The notes: generated by a model from the letters alone, not told the origin. Shown: positions 1 through 8,687, counted from the stretch's first letter. The stretch is DNA of 64,000 nt from JAIVJZ01 sp036386515 (GCA_036386515.1 DASVVO010000010.1:34336-98335), one strand, 5' to 3'. Translations and numbers: made by a program.

Positions 1-2
1 GC

Positions 3-524
3 ACGGAGGAGCAGGACGAAGAATACGCGAGCGTGCTGGCGCGCCCGCAACACCCTTTGCGCACGCACTCGATGGTGACGGCTTCTTCGCGCGACGAGTC
101 GAAGCGTCTGAACGAGGAACGCGGCACGCGCATCATCATTTCGGCTTCGGGCATGATGACGGCCGGGCGCGTCCTCCATCACGCGCAGCGTATCCTGCCC
201 GACGAAAAATCGACGCTCGTCTTCGTCGGCTATCAGGCGGCGGGCACGACCGGCCGGAAGATTCAGGACGGCGCACGCGAAGTCCGCATCTTCAAAAACA
301 CGATCCCCGTGCGCTGCCACTTGGAACGCATCGGCGGCTTCTCCGCCCACGCCGACTACGCGGAGGTCTTGCGCTGGCTCGAAGGGATGCCCTCAGCCCC
401 GCGCCGTTCCTTCACCACGCACGGCGAACCGGAGGCCGCCGCCGCGATGGCCGGGCACATCAGGGAGCGATTCGGCTGGCGCGTGGACGCGCCGGAATAC
501 GGCGACGTGGTAGAGCTTGAGTGA
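3..524 (+). CDS. MBL-fold/beta-CASP RNA-processing-type hydrolase, C-terminal part
   Basis: The reading frame is open from the first bases of the window, so the gene is cut at its 5' end; only about 173 C-terminal residues are present. Visible motifs are ASGMMTAGRV, a beta-CASP-type segment, then FVGYQAAGTTGR, then GGFSAHADY, the histidine/aspartate motif of the beta-CASP/RMMBL C-terminal part, and a final THGEPEAA segment. These are typical of metallo-beta-lactamase proteins with an RNA-specificity domain (CPSF/Ysh1-like exonuclease group). The metal-binding HxHxDH motif must lie upstream of the window. Known members cleave or trim RNA; the exact substrate here cannot be told. Confidence 0.85.
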   Translation, partial: TEEQDEEYASVLARPQHPLRTHSMVTASSRDESKRLNEERGTRIIISASGMMTAGRVLHHAQRILPDEKSTLVFVGYQAAGTTGRKIQDGAREVRIFKNTIPVRCHLERIGGFSAHADYAEVLRWLEGMPSAPRRSFTTHGEPEAAAAMAGHIRERFGWRVDAPEYGDVVELE

Positions 525-581
525 TCGAGTTAAGACTGGAAAATCGCCCCGGTGTTTGCGGTGAGAATGGGCTTTGGGAAT

Positions 582-920
582 TTAACGCGAGATCGTCTTT
601 TCCAGCTCGTCCACGCGTTTGCCGAGAATGACGTGGTCGTAACGAATCTCGTAGAGTTCGCGGATGACGATGTCGAACTTCGTGTCGAGTTTCCTGATCT
701 GCTCCTGCACGCCCTCCCAGAGAGGACGCGTCTCTTGCAGCCGCCGGTCAACCTTCTCTTCGAGAACTGTGAGGCGATCACCGAGCGCGGCGACATCGTT
801 GCGGATAGTTGACATCTCCGCGCGCATGGCAGACTGCTCCGCTTGAATCGCCGACAGCCCCGTGAGGACGCGTTCTTCAAAAGAGGCTTGGGGTAGATTT
901 TGTGTGAGGTCTTCGCTCAT
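582..920 (-). CDS. Small coiled-coil protein of unknown function
   Basis: A 112-residue protein (MSEDLTQNLP start) that is almost entirely predicted helix with heptad-like spacing, for example SAIQAEQSAMRAEMSTIRND followed by VAALGDRLTVLEEKVDRRLQ. It has no signal peptide and no catalytic motif. An AAGGAA-like ribosome-binding site lies about 6-8 nt before the ATG. Small coiled-coil proteins of this look are common as standalone genes in Acidobacteria and cyanobacteria, with no assigned role. It is transcribed away from sucD, so the ~190 bp between them should hold both promoters. The reading frame is convincing; no function is proposed. Confidence 0.6.
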   Translation of the reverse strand: MSEDLTQNLPQASFEERVLTGLSAIQAEQSAMRAEMSTIRNDVAALGDRLTVLEEKVDRRLQETRPLWEGVQEQIRKLDTKFDIVIRELYEIRYDHVILGKRVDELEKTISR

Positions 921-1009
921 CGCTTTATTCCTTTGGCCGAAAGCATACAGCGTCGCCGGGGCGTTTTCAATAAGGTTTCAGCTAACAAGGACGCTTGATA
1001 GCAACTTTC

Positions 1010-1037
1010 TTGATAAAAACATTGCAAGAGCGATAAT
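1010..1037 (+). promoter_or_regulatory. Candidate sigma70 promoter for sucD
   Basis: TTGATA at 1010-1015 and GATAAT at 1032-1037 with a 16-nt spacer, about 80 nt before the sucD start. A second -10-like TATACT lies at 1061-1066 without a clear -35. The assignment is by consensus only. Confidence 0.4.
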
Positions 1038-1116
1038 TCCGAAACGCGCGGAGGCCGTGTTATACTGCGCGGTCATTCCGAGTTAACTAAATAACACCTT
1101 TGAGGAGCAGACATCT

Positions 1117-2001
1117 TTGAGCGTTCTGGTTGATAAAAACACGCGCCTCGTCGTGCAAGGCATCACGGGCAAAGAGGGCAGTTTCCACACGAAGCAGATG
1201 GTGGAATACGGCACACAGGTCGTCGGCGGCGTGACGCCCGGCAAGGGCGGAACGACGCACGAGGGCATCCCCGTCTTCAACACCGTCGCGGAGGCCGTCG
1301 CGGAGGCGGGCGCGAACGTCTCGATCATCTACGTGCCGCCGCCCTTCGCGGCCGACGCCATCCTCGAAGCCGCCGACGCCGGAATGCCGCTCGTCGTCTG
1401 CATCACCGAGGGCATCCCCGCCATCGACATGGTACGGGTGAAGCGTTTTCTGGAAGGCAAGGGCACGCGCCTCATCGGGCCGAACTGCCCCGGCATCATC
1501 TCGCCGGGCAAATGCAAGATCGGCATCATGCCCGGCCACATTCACAAGGAAGGACATATCGGCGTCGTCTCGCGTTCGGGGACGCTGACGTATGAGGCCG
1601 TTGGGCAGTTGACCGCGCTCGGCCTCGGCCAATCGACCGCCATCGGCATCGGCGGCGACCCCGTCGTCGGCACCACGCATACGGACGCGCTCGCGCTCTT
1701 TCAAGCCGACCCCGACACGCAAGGCATCGTGATGATCGGCGAGATCGGCGGCACGGCCGAAGAGGAAGCCGCCGCCTACGCCAAAGCGCACGTGACGAAG
1801 CCCATCGTCGCCTTCATCGCCGGGCAGACCGCCCCGCCGGGACGCCGCATGGGACACGCCGGCGCGATCATCGCGGGCGGCAAGGGCACCGCCGCCGAGA
1901 AGATGAGCGCGCTCGAAGCCGCCGGCATCCGCGTCGTCCACTCGCCCGCCGACATCGGCACGGCCATGCGCGACGCGCTCGGCGCGGGCGCGACGGCTTA
2001 A
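1117..2001 (+). CDS. sucD: Succinyl-CoA ligase (ADP/GDP-forming), alpha subunit
   Basis: This TCA-cycle enzyme subunit binds CoA and carries the phospho-histidine for interconversion of succinyl-CoA and succinate with substrate-level phosphorylation. The 294-residue length is normal. The N-terminal CoA-binding Rossmann domain shows GITGKEGSFH; the ligase domain shows GPNCPGIISPG and the active-site histidine H247 in GRRMGHAGAIIAGG. The start is a TTG preceded at 9 nt by GAGGAG; no ATG fits. The beta subunit (sucC), usually the upstream partner, is not in the window, so the complex must be completed from elsewhere. Downstream lie a short frameshifted remnant and ndk, another nucleotide-linked gene. 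Confidence 0.95.
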   Translation: MSVLVDKNTRLVVQGITGKEGSFHTKQMVEYGTQVVGGVTPGKGGTTHEGIPVFNTVAEAVAEAGANVSIIYVPPPFAADAILEAADAGMPLVVCITEGIPAIDMVRVKRFLEGKGTRLIGPNCPGIISPGKCKIGIMPGHIHKEGHIGVVSRSGTLTYEAVGQLTALGLGQSTAIGIGGDPVVGTTHTDALALFQADPDTQGIVMIGEIGGTAEEEAAAYAKAHVTKPIVAFIAGQTAPPGRRMGHAGAIIAGGKGTAAEKMSALEAAGIRVVHSPADIGTAMRDALGAGATA

Positions 2002-2015
2002 TATAGAGAAGTGAT

Positions 2016-2187
2016 ATGATCGCTGATGAAGACAGGCTCACGCGGATGGAGGAAAGCATCAACGGCCAACTTGTCAGAGAAAATGGCCGAGTTAGCATCG
2101 CAGCAAGCACACACGGATAAGCGTCTCGATGCGTTGATTGACATCGTGCGCGAGTCGCGCGGGGGCAAGCCGCCGCAAGCGAGTTGA
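2016..2187 (+). pseudogene. Frameshifted remnant of a small coiled-coil protein (candidate)
   Basis: An ATG at 2016 behind GAGAAG opens MIADEDRLTRMEESI, a typical start for a short coiled-coil protein, but this frame stops at 2118. From about 2062 the next frame (open from an ATG at 2026) continues with LSEKMAELASQQAHTDKRLD and ends at 2187. The two halves read as one helical protein of about 56 residues broken by a single frameshift near 2055-2066. Alternatively it is a genuine 53-residue ORF at 2026-2187. The function of the family is unknown. Confidence 0.4.
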
Positions 2188-2219
2188 TGGAAAACTGAGA
2201 AAGGTATCTTTTAGAGAAC

Positions 2220-2648
2220 ATGTCGGAACAAATCGGAAATCTCACTTTCGGAATCATCAAGCCCGATGCGGTGCGCAACGGGCGTGCGGGCAGCATCATC
2301 CAGCGGATCACGGATAGCGGTTTCAAACTGCGCGGCATGAAGTTGATCCACATGACGCTCAAAGAGGCCGAAGGGTTTTACGCCGTCCATTCGGAGCGGC
2401 CGTTCTTCGGCGAGTTGACGGAGTTCATGTCGAGCGCGCCGTGCATCGTGCTGGCGTTGGAGAAGGCGGGCGCGGTCAAAGCCTGGCGCGACCTGATGGG
2501 CGCAACCGACCCGGCGAAGGCGGACGAGGGCACGCTCCGCAAAGATTTCGCCACCTCCATCGGCGAAAACGCCGTCCACGGCTCCGACTCCGAAGAGAAC
2601 GCCCGCATCGAGATCGGCTACTTCTTCAGTCAACTGGAATTGATCTAA
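2220..2648 (+). CDS. ndk: Nucleoside diphosphate kinase
   Basis: Transfers the gamma-phosphate of ATP to nucleoside diphosphates through a phospho-histidine, balancing NTP and dNTP pools in the cytoplasm. The 142-residue length is standard. Diagnostic segments are TFGIIKPDAV at the N terminus (substrate lysine in IKPDAV) and the active-site motif NAVHGSDS with catalytic H120. The ATG at 2220 follows a weak AAGG-like site. It is followed directly by an inverted repeat (2651-2768) and then nuoI, all on the plus strand. Confidence 0.96.
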   Translation: MSEQIGNLTFGIIKPDAVRNGRAGSIIQRITDSGFKLRGMKLIHMTLKEAEGFYAVHSERPFFGELTEFMSSAPCIVLALEKAGAVKAWRDLMGATDPAKADEGTLRKDFATSIGENAVHGSDSEENARIEIGYFFSQLELI

Positions 2649-2650
2649 GG

Positions 2651-2768
2651 CAGAAAACAGAAAACAGAAGACAGGAGTCAGGAGTCAGAATGTAAATCAT
2701 TCTCGCGCCGAAGGAATTTGATTCTGACTCCTGTTTTCTGACTCCTGTCTTCTGATTCCCGTTTTCTC
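2651..2768. repeat. STRR-like intergenic inverted repeat, CAGAAGACAGGAGTCAG family
   Basis: The left arm (2651-2690) is made of repeated CAGAAAACAGAA and GGAGTCA words. The right arm (2721-2768) is largely its reverse complement (TTCTGACTCCTG...). It fills almost the whole ndk-nuoI gap and could form a long imperfect hairpin. Confidence 0.8.
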
Positions 2769-2780
2769 CGAGAGGCTTTT

Positions 2781-3302
2781 ATGTCCATCATCAGCGATGT
2801 CATCGAAAATACGAAGGCGATCATCAAGGGGATGAGCGTGACGTTCTCTTACATCCCGAAAGAGAAGTGGACGGTGCAATACCCGGACGAGCCGGTGACG
2901 ATGCAGCCGCGCTATCGCGGCCAACACCTGCTGCACGTGGACGAACTCGGGCGCGAGAAATGCGTGGCCTGTTTCCTGTGCGCGGCGGCGTGCCCGTCCG
3001 ATTGCATCTACATCATCGCGGCCGACGACCCGCGCGCGCCCGAGGAACGCACCGGCGTGGACGAACGTTTCGCCGAGGTCTACAACATCGATTACGGCCG
3101 CTGCATCTTCTGCGGCTACTGCGTCGAGGCGTGCCCGAAGGACGCCATCACGCACGGCTACAACTTCGAACTCTCCGTCTACAACCGCGCCGACCTGTTG
3201 AAGACCAAAGACGATCTGCTGATCACGAAGCAGAAACAGTCGCCCAACTACCGCGTCGCCTTCGCCGACGAAGACGTGGACTCCGAATATAAAGAGGTCT
3301 GA
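2781..3302 (+). CDS. nuoI: NADH-quinone oxidoreductase subunit I (2x4Fe-4S)
   Basis: The ferredoxin-like subunit of complex I that passes electrons through clusters N6a and N6b toward quinone. The 173-residue protein has two complete 4Fe-4S motifs: C61-C64-C67-C71 (CVACFLCAAACP) and C108-C111-C114-C118 (CIFCGYCVEACP). The N-terminal PKEKWTVQYPDEP and middle RYRGQHLL stretches are typical of NuoI. No other nuo gene is nearby, so this is an orphan copy; complex I genes are presumably elsewhere. It ends before a clear intrinsic terminator at 3338-3368. Confidence 0.93.
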   Translation: MSIISDVIENTKAIIKGMSVTFSYIPKEKWTVQYPDEPVTMQPRYRGQHLLHVDELGREKCVACFLCAAACPSDCIYIIAADDPRAPEERTGVDERFAEVYNIDYGRCIFCGYCVEACPKDAITHGYNFELSVYNRADLLKTKDDLLITKQKQSPNYRVAFADEDVDSEYKEV

Positions 3303-3337
3303 CTGAGAATTTCCGATCATAGACTTGAACTTGAAAG

Positions 3338-3368
3338 CCGTCGCGTGTTATTTGCACGCGACGGTTTT
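3338..3368 (+). terminator. Rho-independent terminator after nuoI
   Basis: A perfect stem CCGTCGCGTG / CACGCGACGG (3338-3347 with 3355-3364) with a 7-nt loop is followed by TTTT at 3365-3368. Confidence 0.85.
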
Positions 3369-3376
3369 CGATTGGG

Positions 3377-3495
3377 GAGTTGTCAGTTGTCAGTTGTCAG
3401 TTGCATGTGGCGACCCTACGAGTGGCTAAAGATGATCTTGAACAACTGCCCACGGACAACTGCCCACGGACAACTGACAACTGACCACGGACAAT
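3377..3495. repeat. STRR-like inverted repeat, GTCAGTT family
   Basis: The left arm (3377-3402) repeats TTGTCAG; the right arm (3438-3495) repeats CAACTG and CCACGGACAA. The central ~48 nt matches the centre of the element at 45951-46066 (38 of 48 positions by eye, same orientation). It ends 10 nt before the ABC ATPase start. Confidence 0.85.
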
Positions 3496-3505
3496 TAATC
3501 GACAC

Positions 3506-4178
<673 letters not shown>

Positions 4179-4201
<23 letters not shown>

Positions 4202-4277
4202 GGGATGAATCAGGAAACCGCTCAACGTGAGCGAGTGCTTTCTTCATTCATCCCTCATCCCTCCGCCCTCATCCCTT
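4179..4277. repeat. STRR-like inverted repeat, GGGATGA family, copy 1
   Basis: Tandem GGGATGA words on the left and TCATCCC words on the right flank a ~49-nt core. The core (about 4205-4253) is the reverse complement of the core at 8726-8774, with only two differences in 49 positions by eye. The left arm overlaps the 3' end of the ABC ATPase gene and supplies its stop codon. Confidence 0.9.
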
Positions 4278-4297
4278 TCAAACCGGAGGTTTGAATC

Positions 4298-5197
4298 ATG
4301 GCCGATGCTTCTCAGGTGATGACGATCGAGTCTCTGCGCTCGGTGCCGCTGTTCGCGTCGCTGGACGACCGGGCGGCGCAGACGTTGCGCGAACTGATGT
4401 CGGTGCGCGATGTGCCGGCCGGGACGCTGCTGTTCAAACTGGGCGACCCCGGCGACGCCATGTACTTGATCGAAGGCGGGCAGGTGCGCATCTACCTCCA
4501 CGACGGCGAAGGCGAAAATCTGACGCTCGCCGAACTCGGCGCGGGCGATTTCTTCGGCGAGATGGCGATCATCGACGGCAAGCCGCGTTCGGCCAACGCC
4601 GCCGTCGTCGAGCGCGCCTGCCTCGCCGTCCTGGCGCGCGAGGACTTCCTGCGGTTCGTGCGCGACAACCCGGACGTAGCGTTGGAGATGGTCAGCGCGA
4701 TCTCCGAACGCCTGCGGCGCACCGACGAACTGTTGAGCCAGCGCGTCTCGCGCAACGTCAACGAGGAAGACGCGGCGCGCCTGACGTGGGCTGATCACGT
4801 GGCCGACTCGCTCGCCGCGTTCGGCGGCAGTTGGAGGTTCATCACCTACTCGTCAATCTTTCTGATCGGCTGGATTCTGCTGAACACGTGGATCAATTCG
4901 GGATTCGATCCCTTCCCCTACGAGTTGCTCGGCCTCCTGCTCGGCATCGTCGCGGGCGTGCAGGCTCCGATCATAATGATGTCGCAGAAGCGTCAGGCCG
5001 AAAAGGAACGCCTGCGCGCCGACCTCGATTTTCAGATCAACCTGAAGAACGAACTCGCCATCTCGGAGGTCTTGCGCCGCCTCGACGTGCTCGAAACCGA
5101 ACGCCTGCCGCACCTCTTCGCCGAGCAACAAACGGTGATGTTGAACCTGACGCGGCGCGCGCCCGCGAACGACGACGGGCAGCTTCCGGCGGCGTGA
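4298..5197 (+). CDS. Cyclic-nucleotide-binding domain fused to DUF1003 membrane protein
   Basis: This 299-residue protein has a CRP-like cNMP-binding domain at about residues 8-130 (LFKLGDPGDAMYLIEGGQV, then GDFFGEMAIIDGKPRSANA, the phosphate-binding-cassette region). A DUF1003-type segment follows: LTWADHVADSLAAFGGSWRF, two membrane helices at about 178-200 and 208-230, then APIIMMSQKRQAEKERLRAD and a cytoplasmic coiled coil. There is no helix-turn-helix, so it is not a CRP transcription factor. The role of DUF1003 is unknown; the architecture suggests a membrane protein gated or localised by a nucleotide. A good GGAGGT site precedes the ATG at 4298. Confidence 0.85.
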   Translation: MADASQVMTIESLRSVPLFASLDDRAAQTLRELMSVRDVPAGTLLFKLGDPGDAMYLIEGGQVRIYLHDGEGENLTLAELGAGDFFGEMAIIDGKPRSANAAVVERACLAVLAREDFLRFVRDNPDVALEMVSAISERLRRTDELLSQRVSRNVNEEDAARLTWADHVADSLAAFGGSWRFITYSSIFLIGWILLNTWINSGFDPFPYELLGLLLGIVAGVQAPIIMMSQKRQAEKERLRADLDFQINLKNELAISEVLRRLDVLETERLPHLFAEQQTVMLNLTRRAPANDDGQLPAA

Positions 5198-5364
5198 ACG
5201 GCGGCCTTTGCGGGCGACGCGAAAGCGGCGGGGCGGATTTTGGAGTTTGACGCGAAGCGTCGTATCTTGGTCGGGCAATAGTCGTCTCTCAAATTTCAGT
5301 CGGCGAATTTTAAGTTTCCGGGGCGGGCGCGCAAGTTCCATCCCGCGTCTGAATTTATACACGC

Positions 5365-6057
5365 ATGATCAAAGCCATTCTGTTCGACTTCAACGGCATC
5401 GTGATCGACGACGAGCCGCTGCAACTCAAGGCCGCGCAGGCCGCGCTCGCAGCCGAGGGCATCACGCTCACCGAGCAGGATTATTACGATTCGCTCGGCA
5501 TGGACGACGTGACGTTTTTCCGCGCCGCCATCGCCCGCGCCGGGCGCGAGTTGACTGACGAAGACTTCAACCGCCTGCTCGCGGAATGGATGAAGCTGCA
5601 CCGGGAGTTGATCGCGGACGAGTTGCCGCTCTTTCCCGGCGTCGTGACGTTCATCAAATCGCTCGCGCGTCGTTATCCGCTCGCCGTCGTCAGCATGGCG
5701 CGGCGCGCGAGCATCGAGTACGTGCTCGAACGCGCGGGGCTGGCACAGACTTTCGCCGTGGTGGTGAGCGCGGAGGACGTGAGCGCGTGCAAGCCCGACC
5801 CGGCCTGCGTCAATCGCGCGCTCGAAAAGTTGAACGAGGCGCAAAGGAACGCGGGGCAGCCCGCGCTCGCGCCCGCCGAATGTCTCGTCATCGAAGACGC
5901 GCCGCCGGGCATCGTGGCCGCCCGCGCCGCCGGGATGCGTACCCTTGGCGTCACAAACACCGTCGGCGAGGCCGCCCTGCGCGCCGCCGGGGCGGATGTC
6001 GTCACCCACAGCCTCGCCGACTGGACGGACGACGCCGTGCGACACGTCTTTAACTAG
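5365..6057 (+). CDS. HAD-superfamily hydrolase, beta-phosphoglucomutase-like
   Basis: A 230-residue HAD subfamily I phosphatase or mutase. Motif I is FDFNGIVIDDEP with the nucleophile D8; the usual second Asp (DxD) is Asn here (N10). A helical cap domain follows, then motif II in VVSMARR, motif III lysine in CKPDP, and motif IV VIEDAPPGI. Known members dephosphorylate small sugar phosphates or interconvert glucose phosphates; the substrate cannot be predicted. No Shine-Dalgarno is obvious before the ATG. The stop codon is followed at once by a GGGATGA repeat. The DxN variant is discussed as a finding. Confidence 0.85.
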   Translation: MIKAILFDFNGIVIDDEPLQLKAAQAALAAEGITLTEQDYYDSLGMDDVTFFRAAIARAGRELTDEDFNRLLAEWMKLHRELIADELPLFPGVVTFIKSLARRYPLAVVSMARRASIEYVLERAGLAQTFAVVVSAEDVSACKPDPACVNRALEKLNEAQRNAGQPALAPAECLVIEDAPPGIVAARAAGMRTLGVTNTVGEAALRAAGADVVTHSLADWTDDAVRHVFN

Positions 6058-6169
6058 GGATGAGGGATGATAACTAGGGATGAGGGCGGAGGGATGAGGG
6101 ATGAATAAGAAAATACCTCAATCTCTTGAATGCTTTCATTCATCCCTCATCCCTCCGCCCTCATCCCTT
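6056..6169. repeat. STRR-like inverted repeat, GGGATGA family, diverged copy
   Basis: A TAACTAGGGATGAGGG unit occurs twice on the left, with TCATCCC words on the right. The core GATGAATAAGAAAATACCTC is related to, but clearly diverged from, the cores at 4205 and 8726. It ends 5 nt before the next start codon. Confidence 0.85.
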
Positions 6170-6174
6170 AGATT

Positions 6175-7026
6175 ATGACTCCTCAGAGTAAATTGTTGAT
6201 GTTGGAGGCGCGGCGGCGTTTCGCGCGGCTGGTGGCGCAGCCGGAGGCGTCGGTCGAGTTGGGGCATGCGGCTTTGCTGGTGGCGGCGGAGGAGCGGCCG
6301 GGGCTGGATGTGGAGCATTATCGTGCGCGGCTCTACGAGCTGGGGGTGGAGGCGCGCGCCGCGATAGCGCGGGCGGGGGATGTGAACCCGGTCGGCGCGC
6401 TCAATAAATTTCTCTTTGAAGAGTTGGGCTTCGCGGGCAATCAGAGCGACTACTACGACCCGCGCAACAGCCTGCTGTCCGACGTGCTCGACCGGCGGAC
6501 GGGGATTCCCATCACGCTCTCGCTGGTTTACATGGAAGTGGGGCGGCGCGCCGGTCTGCGCGTCGAGGGCATCGGGCTGCCCGGCCACTTCATCGTGCGC
6601 GCGGCGGGCGCGGACGGCGAGGCGGTTCTGGTCGATCCGTTCAACGCCAAGATGATCGACGCGGACGACTGCCAGGAGCGGCTCGACACGATCTACGGCG
6701 GCCAGGCTCCGCTCACCGACGCGCACCTACAGCCCGTCGGGACGCGCGAAATTCTCGCGCGCCTCTTGCGCAACCTGAAAGGCATTTACGCGCAGGCCGG
6801 ACTCTACCGCCGCGCCCTCTCCGTCATCGAGCGCATCCTGCTCGTCGCGCCCGGCGCGCTGGAGGAACGGCGCGACCGCGGCGCGCTGCTCGCGCAACTC
6901 GGCCGCTACTCCGAAGCCGTCGTTGACGTGCAAGCCTATCTCAAAGGCGCGCCCGACCCGCCCGACGCCGAACGCGTCGCCGAGCAGTTGAAGCAGATAC
7001 AATTACAACTGGCGAGGCTCAATTAG
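6175..7026 (+). CDS. SirB1-type transglutaminase-like protein with tetratricopeptide tail
   Basis: This 283-residue protein shows the SirB1/Transglut_core2 signature: NKFLFEELGFAGN, DYYDPRNSLLSDVLDRRTGI, PITLSLVYMEVGRRAGLRVE, GIGLPGHFIVR and DPFNA. A C-terminal helical TPR-like part follows (GIYAQAGLYRRALSVIERIL through YSEAVVDVQAYL). The family resembles transglutaminases, but the active-site cysteine is not evident, so activity is doubtful; its function is not established. The ATG at 6175 lies 5 nt after the end of a repeat and has no Shine-Dalgarno. Confidence 0.85.
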   Translation: MTPQSKLLMLEARRRFARLVAQPEASVELGHAALLVAAEERPGLDVEHYRARLYELGVEARAAIARAGDVNPVGALNKFLFEELGFAGNQSDYYDPRNSLLSDVLDRRTGIPITLSLVYMEVGRRAGLRVEGIGLPGHFIVRAAGADGEAVLVDPFNAKMIDADDCQERLDTIYGGQAPLTDAHLQPVGTREILARLLRNLKGIYAQAGLYRRALSVIERILLVAPGALEERRDRGALLAQLGRYSEAVVDVQAYLKGAPDPPDAERVAEQLKQIQLQLARLN

Positions 7027-7114
7027 GTTTCAGGTTTCGAGTTTCAGGTTTCAAGTTGAAGACCGGACAACTTCAGTCTTGAAACTTGAAACCTGAAACT
7101 CGAAACCTGAAACT
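7024..7114. repeat. STRR-like inverted repeat, GGTTTCAAG family
   Basis: The left arm repeats AGGTTTCAGGTTTCGAGTTT; the right arm repeats CTTGAAACCTGAAACTCG. The element begins at the TAG of the preceding gene and ends 8 nt before the permease start. The same word family recurs at 52584-52678. Confidence 0.85.
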
Positions 7115-7122
7115 ATTCCCTT

Positions 7123-8685
7123 ATGAAGTTTTTCGATATTCTCCGGCTCGCGTTGCGCAATCTGCGCGAGGCGCGCCTGCGCGCGGGATTGACGACGCTC
7201 GGCGTCACGGTCGGTGTCTCGATGGTCGTGACGATGATGTCGTTCGGGTTGGGTTTGCAGCGCAACGCCGTGCAGCGTTTCCGCGACCTCGATCTGTTCA
7301 ACGAGATCACGGTGAGCGGGCGCAGCCTCGTCGGCCTCGTCTCCTCGGCGATGGGCGACCCCGGCGGCGGGCGCGAAGGGCGCGGGCGACGGGAGCGGGC
7401 GGACACGCACGACCCGGCGCGCCAGAGGCCGGAACGCAGGCTGACCGAGGACGCGCTGGCCGAGATCGCCGGGGTGCCGGGCGTCGCGTCCGTCGAGCCG
7501 CACATAGACCTGACGACCTACGTGCGCGCCAACCAACGCGCCCTGCTCAGGCAGGTCGGCGGCGCGCTCGTGCCCAACGGGGCGACGCGCTTCAAGACCT
7601 ATCTCGCGGGGCGCATGATCAGTTCGCCGGAAGCGGATGAGGCGGTGGTGGACGAGTCGTTTTTGCGTAGCTTCGGTTTCGAGCAGGCCGGGGATGCCGT
7701 GGGACAAACGGTGGAACTGCTCGCGCCGGGCGGCGCGGGCGCGGAGAGGCCGGGCGACGGGGCAGCGGCGGGCGGGAAAAAGGGCGCGACGGGCGCGACG
7801 GAAGAAGCGGGCGCGAAGCCTGGAGGGGAACGCGAGGAGGACGATGCGGGCTTGAGTTTCTTCGGGTTGCCGCTGGAAGAAGCGTCGCCGGAGGATAACC
7901 CGGAGGGCGCGATCGCGGCGCGGACGTTTCGCATCGTCGGGGTGTTGAAGACGGAGGTGGAGGGCGGCGCGCAGGGCAGCCGACAGTTTCGCGGCATGAT
8001 GCCGGTGTCGAGCATCTACATCCCGCTGCCCGCCGCGCGCGCGTGGTCTGACAGGTATCGCAACTCGATCAGCGAGGTGGCCTTGAGTTTGGCGCGCGCG
8101 AGCGGCGTGCTCAAAGACGGCGAGGCGGAAGGTTACGCGTTGGCCGTCGTGCGCGTCACAGACCCGGACGTGTTGCCGGGCGTGCAGAAGCGTCTGACCG
8201 AACTCGGCTTCGACAGTTTCTCCATCGTGGATCAGTTGAAAGAGTTGCGCACGCTCTTTCTCATCCTCAACTCCGCGCTCGGTCTGCTCGGCGGCATCTC
8301 CCTGCTCGTCGCCTCGTTCGGCATCGCCAACACGATGATCATGTCCATCCTCGAACGCACGCGCGAGATCGGCATCATGAAGGCCATCGGCGCGGAGGAC
8401 AGGGAGATCAAACTGATCTTCTTCGTCGAGGCGGGCTTGATCGGCCTGATGGGCGGGGTGGCGGGCGCGCTCGCCGCGTGGGCGATCGACGCCGTGGCGA
8501 ACCGCCTCGCCTACCGATTCATCCTCCAACCGCGCGGCGTCTCCTACGTGGACTTCTTCGCGCTGCCGCCTTACCTCTGGCTCGGCGCGATCCTCTTTGC
8601 CGTCGCCGTCGCCATCCTCGCCGCCCTCTACCCCGCCGCCCGCGCCGCGCGGATCGATCCGGTCAAAGCTCTCCGGCACGACTGA
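7123..8685 (+). CDS. ABC transporter permease, MacB/FtsX type
   Basis: A 520-residue permease. The first transmembrane helix is near residues 20-45 (GLTTLGVTVGVSMVVTMMSF), followed by a large periplasmic MacB_PCD-like domain with a low-complexity Gly/Ala/Glu-rich insertion at about 205-245. The FtsX domain at the C terminus has three helices (LGLLGGISLLVASFGIANTM, then REIGIMKAIGA, a coupling-helix motif, and LGAILFAVAVAILAALYPAA) and ends IDPVKALRHD, the classical family ending. The partner ATPase is probably 3506-4201. The cargo is unknown; MacB-like systems move lipoproteins, peptides or drugs or act as mechanotransmitters. The start lies 8 nt after a repeat and lacks a Shine-Dalgarno. Confidence 0.9.
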   Translation: MKFFDILRLALRNLREARLRAGLTTLGVTVGVSMVVTMMSFGLGLQRNAVQRFRDLDLFNEITVSGRSLVGLVSSAMGDPGGGREGRGRRERADTHDPARQRPERRLTEDALAEIAGVPGVASVEPHIDLTTYVRANQRALLRQVGGALVPNGATRFKTYLAGRMISSPEADEAVVDESFLRSFGFEQAGDAVGQTVELLAPGGAGAERPGDGAAAGGKKGATGATEEAGAKPGGEREEDDAGLSFFGLPLEEASPEDNPEGAIAARTFRIVGVLKTEVEGGAQGSRQFRGMMPVSSIYIPLPAARAWSDRYRNSISEVALSLARASGVLKDGEAEGYALAVVRVTDPDVLPGVQKRLTELGFDSFSIVDQLKELRTLFLILNSALGLLGGISLLVASFGIANTMIMSILERTREIGIMKAIGAEDREIKLIFFVEAGLIGLMGGVAGALAAWAIDAVANRLAYRFILQPRGVSYVDFFALPPYLWLGAILFAVAVAILAALYPAARAARIDPVKALRHD

Positions 8686-8687
8686 GG

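Noticed and set aside
1087..1941. Long minus-strand open frame opposite sucD
   Set aside because: It is a GC-driven shadow: Arg/Asp/Gly-rich low-similarity protein opposite a clearly conserved gene.
3338..3495. Treating the repeats as ordinary intrinsic terminators
   Set aside because: True terminators here (3338, 13478, 21590, 26900) have compact GC stems; the repeats lack T-runs and can lie within transcription units such as meaB-mce.
7051..8679. 542-codon minus-strand frame opposite the MacB-like permease
   Set aside because: His/Arg/Asp-rich nonsense composition, while the plus strand encodes a recognisable permease.
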